Shown: positions 46,459-56,366, numbered from the stretch's first letter. The stretch is 64,000 bases of DNA from Phyllobacterium sophorae (GCF_003010965.1 NZ_PGGM01000010.1:1-64000); one strand, 5' to 3'. Translations and numbers: made by a program. Notes: generated from the sequence alone by a model not told the origin.

Positions 46459-47388
46459 ATGAGCAATCCAGTGCTTGTCAACCAAACCATCCCTGCGTCC
46501 GACGTTGTGCCGCTAACCGGCCGTGTCGGAGCCGAAATCAAGGGCATTCGCCTTGGCGGAGACCTGCCGGACGCAACCGTGGCGGCCATCAACCAGCTTC
46601 TATTGAAGCACAAGGTGGTCTTCTTCCGTGGCCAGCAGCATCTCGACGATGCGGAACAGGAACTGTTCGCGCGGCGTCTGGGCGATCTTGTGCCCCATCC
46701 CACACAAGGGCCTGTGACCGGCACGGCCTCAATACTCAATCTCGATTCCAGTCGCGGCGGCGGCAGGGCAGACCAGTGGCATACCGACGTGACGTTCGTG
46801 GATGCCTATCCGAAATTCTCCGTGCTTCGCGGCGTCGTCATTCCGGCAGCTGGAGGCGATACGATTTGGTCCAATACGCACGCCGCATACGAAAGCCTGC
46901 CGGCGCCGCTCAAGCTACTGGCTGACAATCTATGGGCCATTCACAGCAATGCCTACGACTATGCAGCTGTTCGCCCTCGCGCCACCGCTGAAGAGAAGAA
47001 GCATTTCGAGGAAGTCTTCACATCGACAATCTACGAAACCGAGCATCCCGTTGTGCGCGTCCATCCGGAAACCGGAGAACGGTCGCTGTTGCTCGGCAAT
47101 TTCGTTCAGCGCCTGGTGGGCCTGTCGAAGAGCGATTCAGCAAGACTCTACGAGGTGTTCCAGTCTTACGTCACCGCCCCGGAGAACACCGTGCGGTGGC
47201 GGTGGCAGGCTGGCGACGTCGCCATCTGGGACAACCGCGCCACACAGCACTACGCGGTCAACGACTATGGCGATCAGCACCGGGTCGTGCGTCGTGCCAC
47301 GGTTGATGGTGACGTTCCGGTCAGTGTCGACGGCCGCCGCAGCATTACCCATGTCAAGGCAGCCAAGCCGGCGGCGAAGGCAGCCTGA
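46459..47388 (+). CDS. TauD/AtsK-type 2-oxoglutarate-dependent sulfate ester/sulfonate dioxygenase
   Basis: A protein of 309 residues from the ATG at 46459, after CAGGAG. Non-haem Fe(II) ligands: His108 and Asp110 in QWHTDVTF and His264 in NRATQHYAV, with the 2-oxoglutarate-binding Arg in DQHRVVRRA. It oxidises the carbon next to the sulfate or sulfonate group, releasing sulfate or sulfite plus an aldehyde, and is used when sulfate is scarce. It heads a run with a binding protein, two permeases and an ATPase, an arrangement like Pseudomonas ats (alkyl sulfate) genes. Taurine dioxygenase is the alternative; the style is closer to AtsK. Confidence 0.85.
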   Translation: MSNPVLVNQTIPASDVVPLTGRVGAEIKGIRLGGDLPDATVAAINQLLLKHKVVFFRGQQHLDDAEQELFARRLGDLVPHPTQGPVTGTASILNLDSSRGGGRADQWHTDVTFVDAYPKFSVLRGVVIPAAGGDTIWSNTHAAYESLPAPLKLLADNLWAIHSNAYDYAAVRPRATAEEKKHFEEVFTSTIYETEHPVVRVHPETGERSLLLGNFVQRLVGLSKSDSARLYEVFQSYVTAPENTVRWRWQAGDVAIWDNRATQHYAVNDYGDQHRVVRRATVDGDVPVSVDGRRSITHVKAAKPAAKAA

Positions 47389-47411
47389 CCGCAACCCGAT
47401 AGGGGGAAATC

Positions 47412-48497
47412 ATGAAACTTCGTATCGCTGCGGCGCTTGCCGCACTTATCGCCTCGCTTGGCTCAGTCTCAGCCGAGGAATTGACCATCCGCTTTGGCTA
47501 CCCCGGCATCGGCCTTGATAACAGGCAATATTCGCAAGGGGATGCGACTTCCTATGCGCGGGCAAGGGAGCTCATCGAGAAGGAGTTCGCCTCCGACAAG
47601 GATATCAAGGTCGAGTGGACCTTCTTTCGCGGCGCCGGCCCGGCCCTCAACGAATCCGTTGCGGCAAAACAGCTCGATTTCTTCCTGCTCGGCGACCTGC
47701 CGGCGATCGTCGGCCGGTCACGCGGGCTTGATCACAAGTTCCTTTTCGCCACCGGCCGGCATCAGCCGATCTATCTCGCGGTCCCATCCAACAGCGATGT
47801 CAAATCCATCGATGACGTGAAGGGCAAGAAGGTCGCACTTTTCAAGGGAACCAATCTGCAGCTTGCCACAGACCGCGTATTGTCCACGCACGGCCTCACG
47901 GAGAAGGACGTCCGCTTCATCAATCTCGACACCAACGCTGCGGTACCGGCACTCACGTCCGGCAATGTTGATGCGGTGTTTGGCGGTCCGGAATATCTGG
48001 CGCTGGCGAAGAAAGGGATCGTGAAGATCGTCTATACGACTAAAGGGGACGATCCGACACTTGGACGGAATTCGTCCTATCTGGTCACCACCGCCTTCGA
48101 ACAGGCCCATCCTGATTTGACGCAGCGCGTGGTCAACACCTTCGTGAAGGCCGCGGCCTTCGCCTCCGATCCGGCCAACAAGGACGAGGTATTCGATGGC
48201 TGGGCCCTTTCGGGCTTCCCAAAGTATGCCTTCGAAGCGGATATTGAAGGCGATACGCTCGCAAACCGGCTCAATCCCCTGATCGATGATTTCGTCATCG
48301 CTCGCTACAAGGATCAGGTCACGCGAGCAAAAGCCTACGGCTTGATCAAGGGCGATGTCGATGTCGACGCCTGGCTGGAGCCGAAATATCTGCAGCATGC
48401 GCTCAAGGAGCTGAAGCTGGAGAATTACTGGTCAAGCTACACCGCCAACGGCGAAATCGCCAAGCCGGGTGACCTCGACAAGAAGCAGACGAACTGA
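47412..48497 (+). CDS. Sulfonate/sulfate-ester ABC transporter binding protein (SsuA/AtsR-like)
   Basis: A protein of 361 residues with a signal peptide (KLRIAAALAALIASLGSVSA). NMT1/SsuA-like periplasmic fold: IRFGYPGIGLDNRQ, AGPALNESVAAKQLDFFLLG then DLPAIVGRS, and DDVKGKKVALFKGTNLQLAT. The phrase ALNESVAAKQLDF is typical of aliphatic sulfonate and sulfate ester receptors. GGGGGAAATC precedes the ATG. It is 23 bp behind the dioxygenase gene and would deliver the substrate to the two permeases that follow. Confidence 0.87.
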   Translation: MKLRIAAALAALIASLGSVSAEELTIRFGYPGIGLDNRQYSQGDATSYARARELIEKEFASDKDIKVEWTFFRGAGPALNESVAAKQLDFFLLGDLPAIVGRSRGLDHKFLFATGRHQPIYLAVPSNSDVKSIDDVKGKKVALFKGTNLQLATDRVLSTHGLTEKDVRFINLDTNAAVPALTSGNVDAVFGGPEYLALAKKGIVKIVYTTKGDDPTLGRNSSYLVTTAFEQAHPDLTQRVVNTFVKAAAFASDPANKDEVFDGWALSGFPKYAFEADIEGDTLANRLNPLIDDFVIARYKDQVTRAKAYGLIKGDVDVDAWLEPKYLQHALKELKLENYWSSYTANGEIAKPGDLDKKQTN

Positions 48498-48556
48498 GTG
48501 CCGGTGGGCATGCCCGCGCAATGGCGCGGGTGGCCCCTTTTCCAACGAGGACAAAG

Positions 48557-49381
48557 ATGACCTTGACCGTTTCGGCCGATCCGCCTGCAGAGCGACGACT
48601 GACCAAGGGGTTGCCGGTTTGGACCGACATCGCCTACGGGATTTCACTACCGTTAGCCCTGTTGCTGGCTTGGGGACTTTCATCGCGTTTCGGCTGGCCG
48701 CCGGAACAGATCCTGCCGGCTCCACAGGTGGTCTGGGCAACGATCGTGGAATTGTGGAGCGACGGATCGCTCGCCGAACACACCCTTCAAAGCCTGCGGC
48801 GCGTCGCCATCGGTTTCGCAATTGGCGTGCCGCCGGGTCTCATCATTGGGGCGGCTCTCGGCCTTTTGCCCCGGGTCAGAGCGTTCATCTGGCCGGTCTT
48901 CACCGCTGTTGCGCAGGTGAACATGTTGGCTTGGCTGCCGCTTCTCGTCCTGTTCGTTGGCATCGATGAGGAGCTCAAATATGTCAGCATTGCCTGGTCG
49001 ACGGCGATACCGGTGATACTGGCGACCACACGCAGCATTGCCGATGTCTCCCCTAAACTCGTGGAACTCGGACGCGTGCTCGATTTCACCCCGCTGCAGC
49101 GTGTGTCGACCATTGTCCTGCCGGCCGCACTGCCATCTCTTTTCACCGGCCTTCGCGAGGGATTGGCGGCCGCCTGGCAGAGCCTCGTCATTGTCGAATT
49201 GTTCGCGTCGTTCGAAGGACTTGGCTATCTGATGACCTGGGGCCGCCAGCTCTTCCAGCTGGAACTGGTTATCGTCGCCATGCTGGTTATCGCGGCGATC
49301 GGTCTGTTGCTGAACGCGTCACTCCAATATCTGGAACGCTTCGTCCAGCCGTGGAAGACGGAGGACCCCCATGGAAGCTGA
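48557..49381 (+). CDS. ABC transporter permease 1 of the sulfate-ester/sulfonate importer
   Basis: A protein of 274 residues from the ATG at 48557 (GAGGA 7 bases upstream; a frame from 48521 lacks a site). SsuC-type binding-protein-dependent permease with about six helices (ISLPLALLLAWGLSSRFGWP, LGLLPRVRAFIWPVFTAVAQ). The EAA-type cytoplasmic loop is LVELGRVLDFTPLQRVSTIV then LPAALPSLFTGLREGLAAAW. Its end overlaps the next permease gene by 11 bases. Confidence 0.88.
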   Translation: MTLTVSADPPAERRLTKGLPVWTDIAYGISLPLALLLAWGLSSRFGWPPEQILPAPQVVWATIVELWSDGSLAEHTLQSLRRVAIGFAIGVPPGLIIGAALGLLPRVRAFIWPVFTAVAQVNMLAWLPLLVLFVGIDEELKYVSIAWSTAIPVILATTRSIADVSPKLVELGRVLDFTPLQRVSTIVLPAALPSLFTGLREGLAAAWQSLVIVELFASFEGLGYLMTWGRQLFQLELVIVAMLVIAAIGLLLNASLQYLERFVQPWKTEDPHGS

Positions 49382-50159
49382 CGCCTCGCCTCCCCATCTG
49401 CTTCGCGGCGCGGCGCGGCACTGGCGCCCCTTTGTGGCTTTCGGAGTTATCTTCCTTCTTTGGCTGGCGGCAGCACAGTTTGCATGGGTGGATCCTCGAT
49501 TTCTTCCTTCGCCGGCAGCAGTGGCTGCTCGTGCCAAAACGGAATTCACCACCGGCACGCTGGCCTTCGATATCAGTGAGAGCCTCAGGCGAAATATCAC
49601 CGGCTTTGCGATTGGCGCATTGGCCGGCCTGTTGCTCGGCCTGGTGCTTGGCTTCTCGCGCACAGCGGAGCGGATTGTCGGCCCGACGCTCCTGGCCTTT
49701 CGCCAGATCGCGCTTTTCGCCTGGGTACCGCTCTTGTCTGTCTGGTTTGGCGGCGCGGATGCAGGCAAGATCGCCTTCATCGCCGTCGCCGGGTTTCAAC
49801 CGGTTGTCATCAACACGTGGCAAGGTGTGAAGGGGTTGTCTCCAGCCTACCGGGAGCTGTCGGAGGTGCTGATCTTCAGCCGGCTCGACTTTGCGCGTCT
49901 CGTTGCTCTGCCTGGTGCCCTCCCCTCCATATTCACCGGCCTTCATGCCGGTCTGATCTACGCCTGGCTCGCGACACTTGGCTCTGAGCTTTTTCTGAAT
50001 GTGACGCCAGGCATCGGCGGCCGGCTTAACGAGGGGAGCCAACTGTTCGAGATGGACCTGCTCTTTCTCGGCATCATCATCCTGGCCGTGATCGGCCTCT
50101 TCTACAATAGCTCGGCCCACTCGCTGGAAACATGGCTTCTCAGGAGAAGAAAGAGATGA
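49371..50159 (+). CDS. ABC transporter permease 2 of the sulfate-ester/sulfonate importer
   Basis: A protein of 262 residues, ATG right after GGAGGACC. SsuC-like: FGVIFLLWLAAAQFAWVDPR, IGALAGLLLGLVLGFSRTAE and the EAA loop LSEVLIFSRLDFARLVALPG, ALPSIFTGLHAGLIYAWLA. As a paralogue of the preceding permease it suggests a heterodimeric channel; many SsuC transporters use a single permease gene. Stop overlaps the ATPase start (ATGA). Confidence 0.88.
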   Translation: MEADASPPHLLRGAARHWRPFVAFGVIFLLWLAAAQFAWVDPRFLPSPAAVAARAKTEFTTGTLAFDISESLRRNITGFAIGALAGLLLGLVLGFSRTAERIVGPTLLAFRQIALFAWVPLLSVWFGGADAGKIAFIAVAGFQPVVINTWQGVKGLSPAYRELSEVLIFSRLDFARLVALPGALPSIFTGLHAGLIYAWLATLGSELFLNVTPGIGGRLNEGSQLFEMDLLFLGIIILAVIGLFYNSSAHSLETWLLRRRKR

Positions 50160-50980
50160 ACCAGATATACCCATCGCCCACTTTTCAGGTGGAGAGCATA
50201 CCCGCGCTTGAAATCCATCATCTCGACAAGAGCTTCACCGTCGCCGGGCGGGAGCTGAAGGTGCTTGCCGGCGTCGATCTTTCCGTCAAGATCGGAGAGT
50301 TCGTCACGATTGTGGGCGCGTCAGGCTGCGGGAAGTCTACTTTGTTGCGGCTTATTCTGGGCCTCGATCTCGACTACAGTGGAGATATCCTGGTCGACGG
50401 CGAGCACGTCCGTCGGCCAGGTCTCGACCGATCGATCGTCTTTCAGGATCACAGACTGTTGCCTTGGCTCACGGTCGAGGGAAATGTCGCGGCGGCGCTC
50501 CGGCGCAGCTCTTTATCACGGGCCGCGAAGAAGGAGACGGTGCGCGAGCATCTCGAACTTGTCGGCCTCACATCGTTCTCCAAGGCCTATCCCGCGCATC
50601 TGTCAGGTGGAATGGCCCAGCGCGTAGCCATCGCCCGGGCTCTCGTCAACAGGCCGCGTTTTCTCCTTCTTGACGAGCCGCTTGGTGCGTTGGACGCCCT
50701 GACGCGCCTCAAGCTGCAGGACGAACTCAAGCGCATCGTTCAACGTGAGGGCACGACAGCGCTGCTGGTCACCCATGACGTCGATGAGGCTGTTCACCTT
50801 GGACATCGGATCGTGGTCATGCAACCCCACCCGGGTCGCATCGCCACCATTCTTTCTATTCCCGAGCAGGCGCGTCAAGACCGGTCCAGCCACGAGTTCA
50901 TCCGGCTGCGGGACAAGGTTCTTGGACTTCTGGCCGTTGGTGCCGGGGCATGCCAGACAAAGGAACGGACTGTTGCCTAA
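50156..50980 (+). CDS. ABC transporter ATPase of the sulfate-ester/sulfonate importer (SsuB-like)
   Basis: A protein of 274 residues. The start at 50156 gives a 4-base overlap with the permease stop and has AGGAGAAG upstream. Walker A GASGCGKSTLLRLILG, Q-loop VFQDHRLLPWLTVEGNV (typical of SsuB/TauB), signature HLSGGMAQRVAIARAL, Walker B FLLLDEPLGALD and H-loop LLVTHDVDEAVHLG. It completes a five-gene operon starting at 46459. Confidence 0.9.
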   Translation: MNQIYPSPTFQVESIPALEIHHLDKSFTVAGRELKVLAGVDLSVKIGEFVTIVGASGCGKSTLLRLILGLDLDYSGDILVDGEHVRRPGLDRSIVFQDHRLLPWLTVEGNVAAALRRSSLSRAAKKETVREHLELVGLTSFSKAYPAHLSGGMAQRVAIARALVNRPRFLLLDEPLGALDALTRLKLQDELKRIVQREGTTALLVTHDVDEAVHLGHRIVVMQPHPGRIATILSIPEQARQDRSSHEFIRLRDKVLGLLAVGAGACQTKERTVA

Positions 50981-51204
50981 ACAAGCGGCGAGCAAACGAG
51001 ATAAGGCAAATGGCAAACGGTTCGCAATTGAAACTTGGCGTATTTCTCATGTCTCCCGGTCACCACATCGCCGCCTAGTGGCACAAGAGAGCCAAGCCCC
51101 TGTATAGCGCCGGCCTTCATGAACGCCAGCACCAAGGCTGTTGAGCGAGCGGCATCGGGCTCTTCTTGCCAAGGCCAGCACCCGTGGTGCTACCCTTCTG
51201 CCGT

Positions 51205-52040
51205 TTACCTCGCCGGGATGACGTGGCGCTGTGCCCGCGCGACAGTCGGTGACACCCGGACATATTGAGCAGCGCCGAGATCGTGATCGTAGTCACCCAG
51301 GTGGAACTGCAGTCCGTTCAAAATTCGTTCGCAGGCTTCGAAAATCTTCTTGCGTTCCTTGATCGGATTGCTGTGGAACAGCTCGTTGCGCGTTTCTTTG
51401 ATGACGCGCATCGTATGGTTGAACATGGTTTTCGTGAACGTGAAACCAAGGGCCGCGTCCGAAGCAAACATATCACGGATCAGCGGCCAGTCTGCCTGCA
51501 TGATCGTCCAGAGCTCTCCCAGCGTCAGGCAGTAGTAAAACTCATCGGTCTTATTGGGCCCCGTCACATCGTTGATATGCTGTGCGACCGTCATGTTGTC
51601 GAAGACGCGCCAAACCGCTTTGACGAAGGCCGGGTTAACCGGTGTGCCTAGGATGTTCGGGAAAGCGGCATAGGTCTGTCCGTTCAGCCGGGCGTTGCGG
51701 ATCAGGGTCCACCAGTCCATGCGCCCAAAGCACTCCTCGAGGTAGTCGGCAAGCACGGACCGCAAGGCATTCTCGACCGCAAACACGAACGGTATATCGA
51801 GGAGAACTCCTTGACCTTGCGGGTATAGATTCTGTGGATCACCTGCCTCTGTTCCTGTATGGGTATCTGCTGCAACGCTTGGACCTGCACCCCTTCGCGG
51901 ATGGTGTCGCGCAGGAGGGTGGGGTTTAGGGTGCGCATGTCCGCTCTGAAGTGATCCACCTGTTGTGGGGTGGGAACGAAGGTCAGGTATTCGCCCAGAA
52001 GCTGCGATGTCGGCACATGCCGCTTGGTGATACTGGACAC
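51205..52040 (-). pseudogene. HEPN-domain (Swt1/Abi-like) protein, frameshifted
   Basis: A GTG at 52040 with upstream GGGGGACC opens a frame SSITKRHVPTSQLLGEYLTF then RQVIHRIYTRKVKEF. Near 51808 the frame shifts by -1 and continues LLDIPFVFAVENALRSVLAD, GELWTIMQADWPLIRDMF and MRVIKETRNELFHSNPIKER to 51205. RNELFH fits the Rx4-6H RNase motif of HEPN domains and its setting (VIKETRNELFHSNPI) resembles Swt1/Abi-type HEPN proteins, which cleave RNA in stress or phage defence. A single lost base would explain the break; reading error or real decay cannot be told apart. Confidence 0.65.
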
Positions 52041-52744
52041 TTGGTCCCCCTTGCAATGCGAGTCTCTTCGCCCTATAACATAGTCACTCGCTGAGTGGTG
52101 GCACAACGGTGTTGCGAGCCCATGGCCTTACCATGGCACTTGGAGAGTCTAAACGGAATTATGGCTGGGCGTGGTCTTTACCGACCGCGCCTTTAGTCGT
52201 TTTGGGAGTGTGCATGTTTCGGTTAGCCCCTCCCACGTTCCATGACCACCATGGGATTTTGCGATGGTATTTCAGCGACAATTTTTTCAAAAGACCGCCC
52301 ATTTGCCCGTCGACGCCGCCCATTTGCGCGGCGGGCTTCCATGACAAGGATCACGGTTCGAGTTGGTCGCTCAATGACGTGTGACAAAAGATCGAGAGAC
52401 CTTCACGTTTGCTTCTTGCCTCGCGGGCGATCTTCACTAATCGCCTGGAACGGCTTCACCGATGATGCATTCGGGACGAGATCAACTATATCTTCCGCTG
52501 CGGAACCTACCCGCGCGTCGCCGGCGTAAAGCTCGCCGCCGACCGCATGACACCAACAGCGGATATTATCGATTTAGATTACATCATCGAGGCTCAAGCT
52601 GTGCTCCTATTTTGCACCCAACGCTTTTTTGGTCCTTGTTCCAAACTGTTCTTTCCACCTCGATTTCTATGGGTCATTGAAGGTGAAACTCCGGACTTCA
52701 GTCGTCGCCAAAAAATACTTGCCTTCCGAAAATATTCCAATACT
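52041..52744. other. Intergenic region, no confident gene
   Basis: About 700 bp. One frame at 52440-52570 (RDEINYIFRCGTYPRVAG) looks coding-like but is short, preceded by a stop and unassigned. The rest is featureless. Confidence 0.35.
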
Positions 52745-52780
52745 GTTCGCATATAGCACTTATGTGTTCGATAAATGATA
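52745..52780. promoter_or_regulatory. Candidate shared operator upstream of the CMD gene
   Basis: Contains GTTCGCATATAG followed by ACTTATGTGTTCGATAAATG. The first 12 bases recur exactly at 62224 and with one change at 58238; the TTCGATAAA part is a relative of the CGTTTATCG found at 56338 and 58220. It lies 140 bp upstream of the CMD start. Confidence 0.5.
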
Positions 52781-52920
52781 CATGCGGCGGTAGTGCAGTG
52801 TGGGGTGCTGAAATCTGCAATTGTCCGGTGGATCAATGAGGGTTTCGGCCAGCTTTAGCTTGAGCGCCTTTTTTGGGGATGCAATCAGATTTCGGTCCTG
52901 TCTTTTGAAGGAGAAATGCG

Positions 52921-53322
52921 ATGTCAGAAGAAATCTTTCAGCGCGGACTCAGTATTCGCAAAGCCGTCCTCGGAACAGAATATGTCGAAAAATCCCTGGA
53001 TGCGGCCGACGACTTCAACCGGGAATTCCAAAACCTTGTGACGGAGTTCTGCTGGGGCGCGGGTTGGGGCCGGACAGCTCTCACCCTTCGCGATAAGAGC
53101 CTGCTCAACCTTGTGATGCTTGGTGCATTGAACCGCGGCACCGAATTCAAGCTTCATCTCAAGGGTGCGCTTACTAACGGCTGCACGCGAGACGAGATCA
53201 AGGATACGCTGATCCAGCTTGCCATCTATGCGGGCATTCCCGCTGGTGTCGAAGCATTTCGACTGGCCCGGGAAGTATTTGCTGAGGTGGACAAATCACC
53301 AGTCAGTACGGTTAAGGCGTGA
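52921..53322 (+). CDS. Carboxymuconolactone decarboxylase family protein
   Basis: A protein of 133 residues with GAAGGAG upstream. PcaC/CMD fold: LSIRKAVLGTEYVEKSLDAA, EFCWGAGWGRTALTLRDKSL, LGALNRGTEFKLHLKGALTN then GCTRDEIKDTLIQLAIYAGI. The GWGRxxLxxRxRSL and H-x-x-A-L-x-N-G motifs match 4-carboxymuconolactone decarboxylase rather than AhpD (no CxxC). Family members decarboxylate protocatechuate-pathway or related lactones. It leads an apparent run with an aldehyde dehydrogenase and a binding protein; the true substrate is unknown. Confidence 0.82.
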   Translation: MSEEIFQRGLSIRKAVLGTEYVEKSLDAADDFNREFQNLVTEFCWGAGWGRTALTLRDKSLLNLVMLGALNRGTEFKLHLKGALTNGCTRDEIKDTLIQLAIYAGIPAGVEAFRLAREVFAEVDKSPVSTVKA

Positions 53323-53442
53323 GAGCCGAATGGAGGCTCGACAGATGAGTGTCAGCGACCATCCGTGGCCGATGCACTACCCTCGCAGCTGCTGACTTCT
53401 CCAGATTAACTATCCAAGAAAATGGACGCGCAGAGGATACGC

Positions 53443-54900
53443 CCATGCCACTGAACGACGCATCGCTTCTTCGTCAGGCCGCACTGGTCGGTGGCAAATG
53501 GATTGCAGTCGATCCGACCAGCAGCGCTATCACGGTAACGGATCCGGCAACCGGTAAAGTGGTCGGGCAGGTTCCGAGCCTGGGCGCAGTGGAGACAAAG
53601 GTTGCAATTGAATCCGCGCAAGTCGCACAAAAACAATGGGCAGCACGGACGGCCAAGGATCGTTCAGATATCCTTCGCTGTTGGTTCGATCTGATTATCA
53701 GGAACAAAGAGGATCTTGGCTGGATCCTCACCAAGGAACAAGGAAAACCGTTACCCGAAGCTGTGAACGAAATCATATACGGGCGCAAGTTTCATTGAGT
53801 GGTTTGCGGAGGAAGGGCGCCGTCTCTGCGGCGATCTGGTTCCGGCTCACCGCCCGGACAGCCGTATCATGGTTATGAAACAGCCGGTCGGCGTTGTAGC
53901 TGCCATTACCCCGTGGAACTTTCCGAACGCCATGATTACGCGCAAGGTCGGTCCGGCGCTGGCGGCAGGCTGTGCGGTCGTACTGAAGCCGGCATCCCAG
54001 ACACCGTTTTCAGCTATAGCTCTCGCCATCCTTGGAGAGCGCGCAGGGTTACCAGAGGGAATATTCAGCGTCATTACCGGTTCCGCGAGAGTCATTGGGG
54101 CTGAGATGACCTCCAATCGAATTGTTCGCAAACTGACCTTTGCCGGATCGACCGAAATCGGCGCGGAGCTATACAGGCAGAGTGCCCCGACTATCAAGAA
54201 ACTCGGCCTTGAACTCGGAGGCAATGCGCCGTTCATCGTGTTCGAAGACGCAGATATCGATGCAGCGGTCGAAGGCGCTTTAGTGGCCAAATTTCGCAAC
54301 AACGGCCAGACCTGTGTCTGCGCCAACCGGTTCTATGTGCAGGAGACTGTCTATGAGTCCTTCACCGAAAAACTGGTGGCGGCTGTGGCCGAGTTAAAGA
54401 CGGGTAATGGTTTCGACGACGGCGTCGTGCTGGGCCCGCTGATTGATCAAGCGGCACTGCAGAAGGTTGAGGAGCACGTCTTCGATGCCAAAACAAAGGG
54501 AGCACGAATAGTACAGGGCGGCAACCGTCATTTTCTCGGCGGTTCATTTTTTGAGGCAACAGTTCTCGCGGATGTCACGCCGCAGATGGCCATTGCAAAG
54601 GAAGAGACTTTCGGGCCCGTCGCGGCTCTCTTCCGGTTCAAGGACGAGACAGACGTTATCGAGCAGGCCAACGATACCGAGTTTGGCCTCGCTTCCTATT
54701 TTTACGCCAAGGATCTTACGCGCGTTTTTCGTGTTGCCGAGGCCCTGGAGTACGGCATGGTCGGCGTGAATACCGGTCTCATTTCAACTGCCCAGGCCCC
54801 GTTTGGCGGCACCAAGTTGTCGGGTCTCGGCCGCGAGGGCTCAAAATACGGCATCGAGGAATTCACCGAAATCAAATATGTCTGTCTCGGACTTAGCTAG
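53443..54900 (+). pseudogene. Succinate-semialdehyde dehydrogenase-like gene broken by one extra G
   Basis: The frame from the ATG at 53443 encodes the N-terminal part ([40 protein letters not shown]) and stops at 53798. The other frame carries [50 protein letters not shown] (general base Glu), GQTCVCANR (nucleophile Cys) and [15 protein letters not shown] to 54900. Removing one G from TACGGGCGCAAG near 53780 restores a full 485-residue enzyme. All catalytic residues are intact, so this is either a very recent mutation or a sequencing error. Confidence 0.85.
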
Positions 54901-54998
54901 GGAGGGGTAGCGCCCGCAAGCTGTCGTCGGACGAAGGCTCATTACCAACACGATAGCGGCTACATGTCATCGCGCACAATGAACTATGAGGGATTCCT

Positions 54999-56123
54999 AT
55001 GTTATCAAGACGCACCCTGACCAAACTCGCCTTGGCCACACCGTTGGCTGCGCTTACAATACGATACGCTGCTGCCCAAGTTGGCACATCGTCGGGAACC
55101 GCGCCCGTCGCTCCTGAAACACGATCTCTCGACGAACTGCACAAGGTTGCGCTCGCTGAGGGAGGAAATCTGATTGTGTATGGCGGGGGTGATCTGCCCA
55201 ACGGCGCCGCAGGGATGGAAGCAGCGTTCATGAAACGCTTTCATGGAATGAAAATCCGCATTCTGATTGACCGCAGCAAATATCAGGGCGTTCGGATCGA
55301 CAATCAGCTCTCCCTCGATCGCCTTCAATGCGACGCTGTCCATATACTGGCCGGTCATTACTATGACCGCTGGAAGGCCGGAAATCATCTGCTCCCGTAT
55401 AAGCCGGCCGGTTGGGAGGAAGTCTATCCCGACTTCAGGGATCCGGATGCCACCAGCGTCGCAGTCGCGGTTTATGCTTTCAGTACCCTGATCAACACGA
55501 ACCAGTTGAGCAGAGCCGACGCTCCGCGCGATGCAATTGATTTTCTCAATCCGAAGTTGAGAGGAAAAATCGCACTGACCTATCCTCAGGATGACGACTC
55601 GATCCTTTATCAGTTCGATCGCATCGTCACACAGCACGGCTGGGAGTTTGTGGACAAATTGATGTCGCAGGATGTCCTTTGGAACCGCGGTTCCGGCGTC
55701 ACCCGTCAACGCATCGAGAAGGGCGAGCGGTCGGCATCGTTTACCACATCGGGTCCGCTGGTACCCAATCCAAACCAGCCGACCGCGTTCCTGCTTCCGA
55801 CGACCGACAGTTTTCTGTCGTGGGCACATCCTGCTGCGATCTTCCGTAGAGCCCGCAATCCGGAAGCCGCGAAGCTCTATCTGTCCTGGCTGCTGTCGCC
55901 AGAAATTCAGGGAGCTCGCCGTCAGTGGTCCGTACGCCGTGACATGCCTGCCCCTGAAGGTTTGGAGCCGATCATCGCCTACAACAGTTATCCAGTGCAT
56001 TTCCGCGACTTTCTTCGGGATCGCGGACGGCTTGAGCAATTCCGCGATCAGCTGGAGCAGTATATCGGCCCCATGCAAGGCACCAATCCTACCAACGTTG
56101 TGGGGATTTTTCCCGAAGGCTGA
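54999..56123 (+). CDS. Family 1 extracellular solute-binding protein (iron/AfuA-like)
   Basis: A protein of 374 residues. Twin-Arg-like/Sec signal MLSRRTLTKLALATPLAALT with cleavage near AAA-Q. Binding-protein fold: GGNLIVYGGGDLPNGAAGME, FMKRFHGMKIRILIDRSKYQ, AIDFLNPKLRGKIALTYPQD, PTAFLLPTTDSFLSWAHPAA and NPEAAKLYLSWLLSPEIQG. This pattern belongs to the FbpA/AfuA/PotD-like group (ferric iron, phosphonate or organic ligands). No permease or ATPase follows; it is an orphan within the catabolic island, 98 bp after the broken dehydrogenase gene. Confidence 0.75.
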   Translation: MLSRRTLTKLALATPLAALTIRYAAAQVGTSSGTAPVAPETRSLDELHKVALAEGGNLIVYGGGDLPNGAAGMEAAFMKRFHGMKIRILIDRSKYQGVRIDNQLSLDRLQCDAVHILAGHYYDRWKAGNHLLPYKPAGWEEVYPDFRDPDATSVAVAVYAFSTLINTNQLSRADAPRDAIDFLNPKLRGKIALTYPQDDDSILYQFDRIVTQHGWEFVDKLMSQDVLWNRGSGVTRQRIEKGERSASFTTSGPLVPNPNQPTAFLLPTTDSFLSWAHPAAIFRRARNPEAAKLYLSWLLSPEIQGARRQWSVRRDMPAPEGLEPIIAYNSYPVHFRDFLRDRGRLEQFRDQLEQYIGPMQGTNPTNVVGIFPEG

Positions 56124-56323
56124 TCTCGCCCTCTCCGTCGGCCTTCATCCAGGAAAGTCTACTGGGCGAAGCGCACAGCGTCGGACAGACCGCAGCTTTT
56201 TGCTCCGATGGCGTCTCACACTGCCGGTCAATCGGTATCGCTGAGCATGGCCTTTCCTTGGGCTACGGCCTTTGAAAATTAACCGTTGAAGATCAGACCA
56301 ATTTCCAATATATTCCGCTATTA

Positions 56324-56346
56324 GAACATATAGGTTCGTTTATCGG
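56324..56346. promoter_or_regulatory. Candidate shared operator upstream of the VOC gene
   Basis: GAACATATAG followed by GTTCGTTTATCGG. CGTTTATCG recurs at 58220-58228 in the FAA-hydrolase/IclR intergenic region, and GAACATATAG resembles the reverse of the GTTCG(C/T)ATATAG motif. It lies about 20 bp before the VOC start, overlapping an ATATTCCG/CGGAATAT dyad. Confidence 0.45.
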
Positions 56347-56366
56347 AATATTGTGAGGAGAATAGC

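Noticed and set aside
49287-50174. A 295-codon minus-strand open frame
   Set aside because: Highly charged antisense shadow of the second ABC permease gene.
55005-56078. A 357-codon minus-strand open frame
   Set aside because: Antisense to the solute-binding protein gene with a signal peptide and ribosome site.
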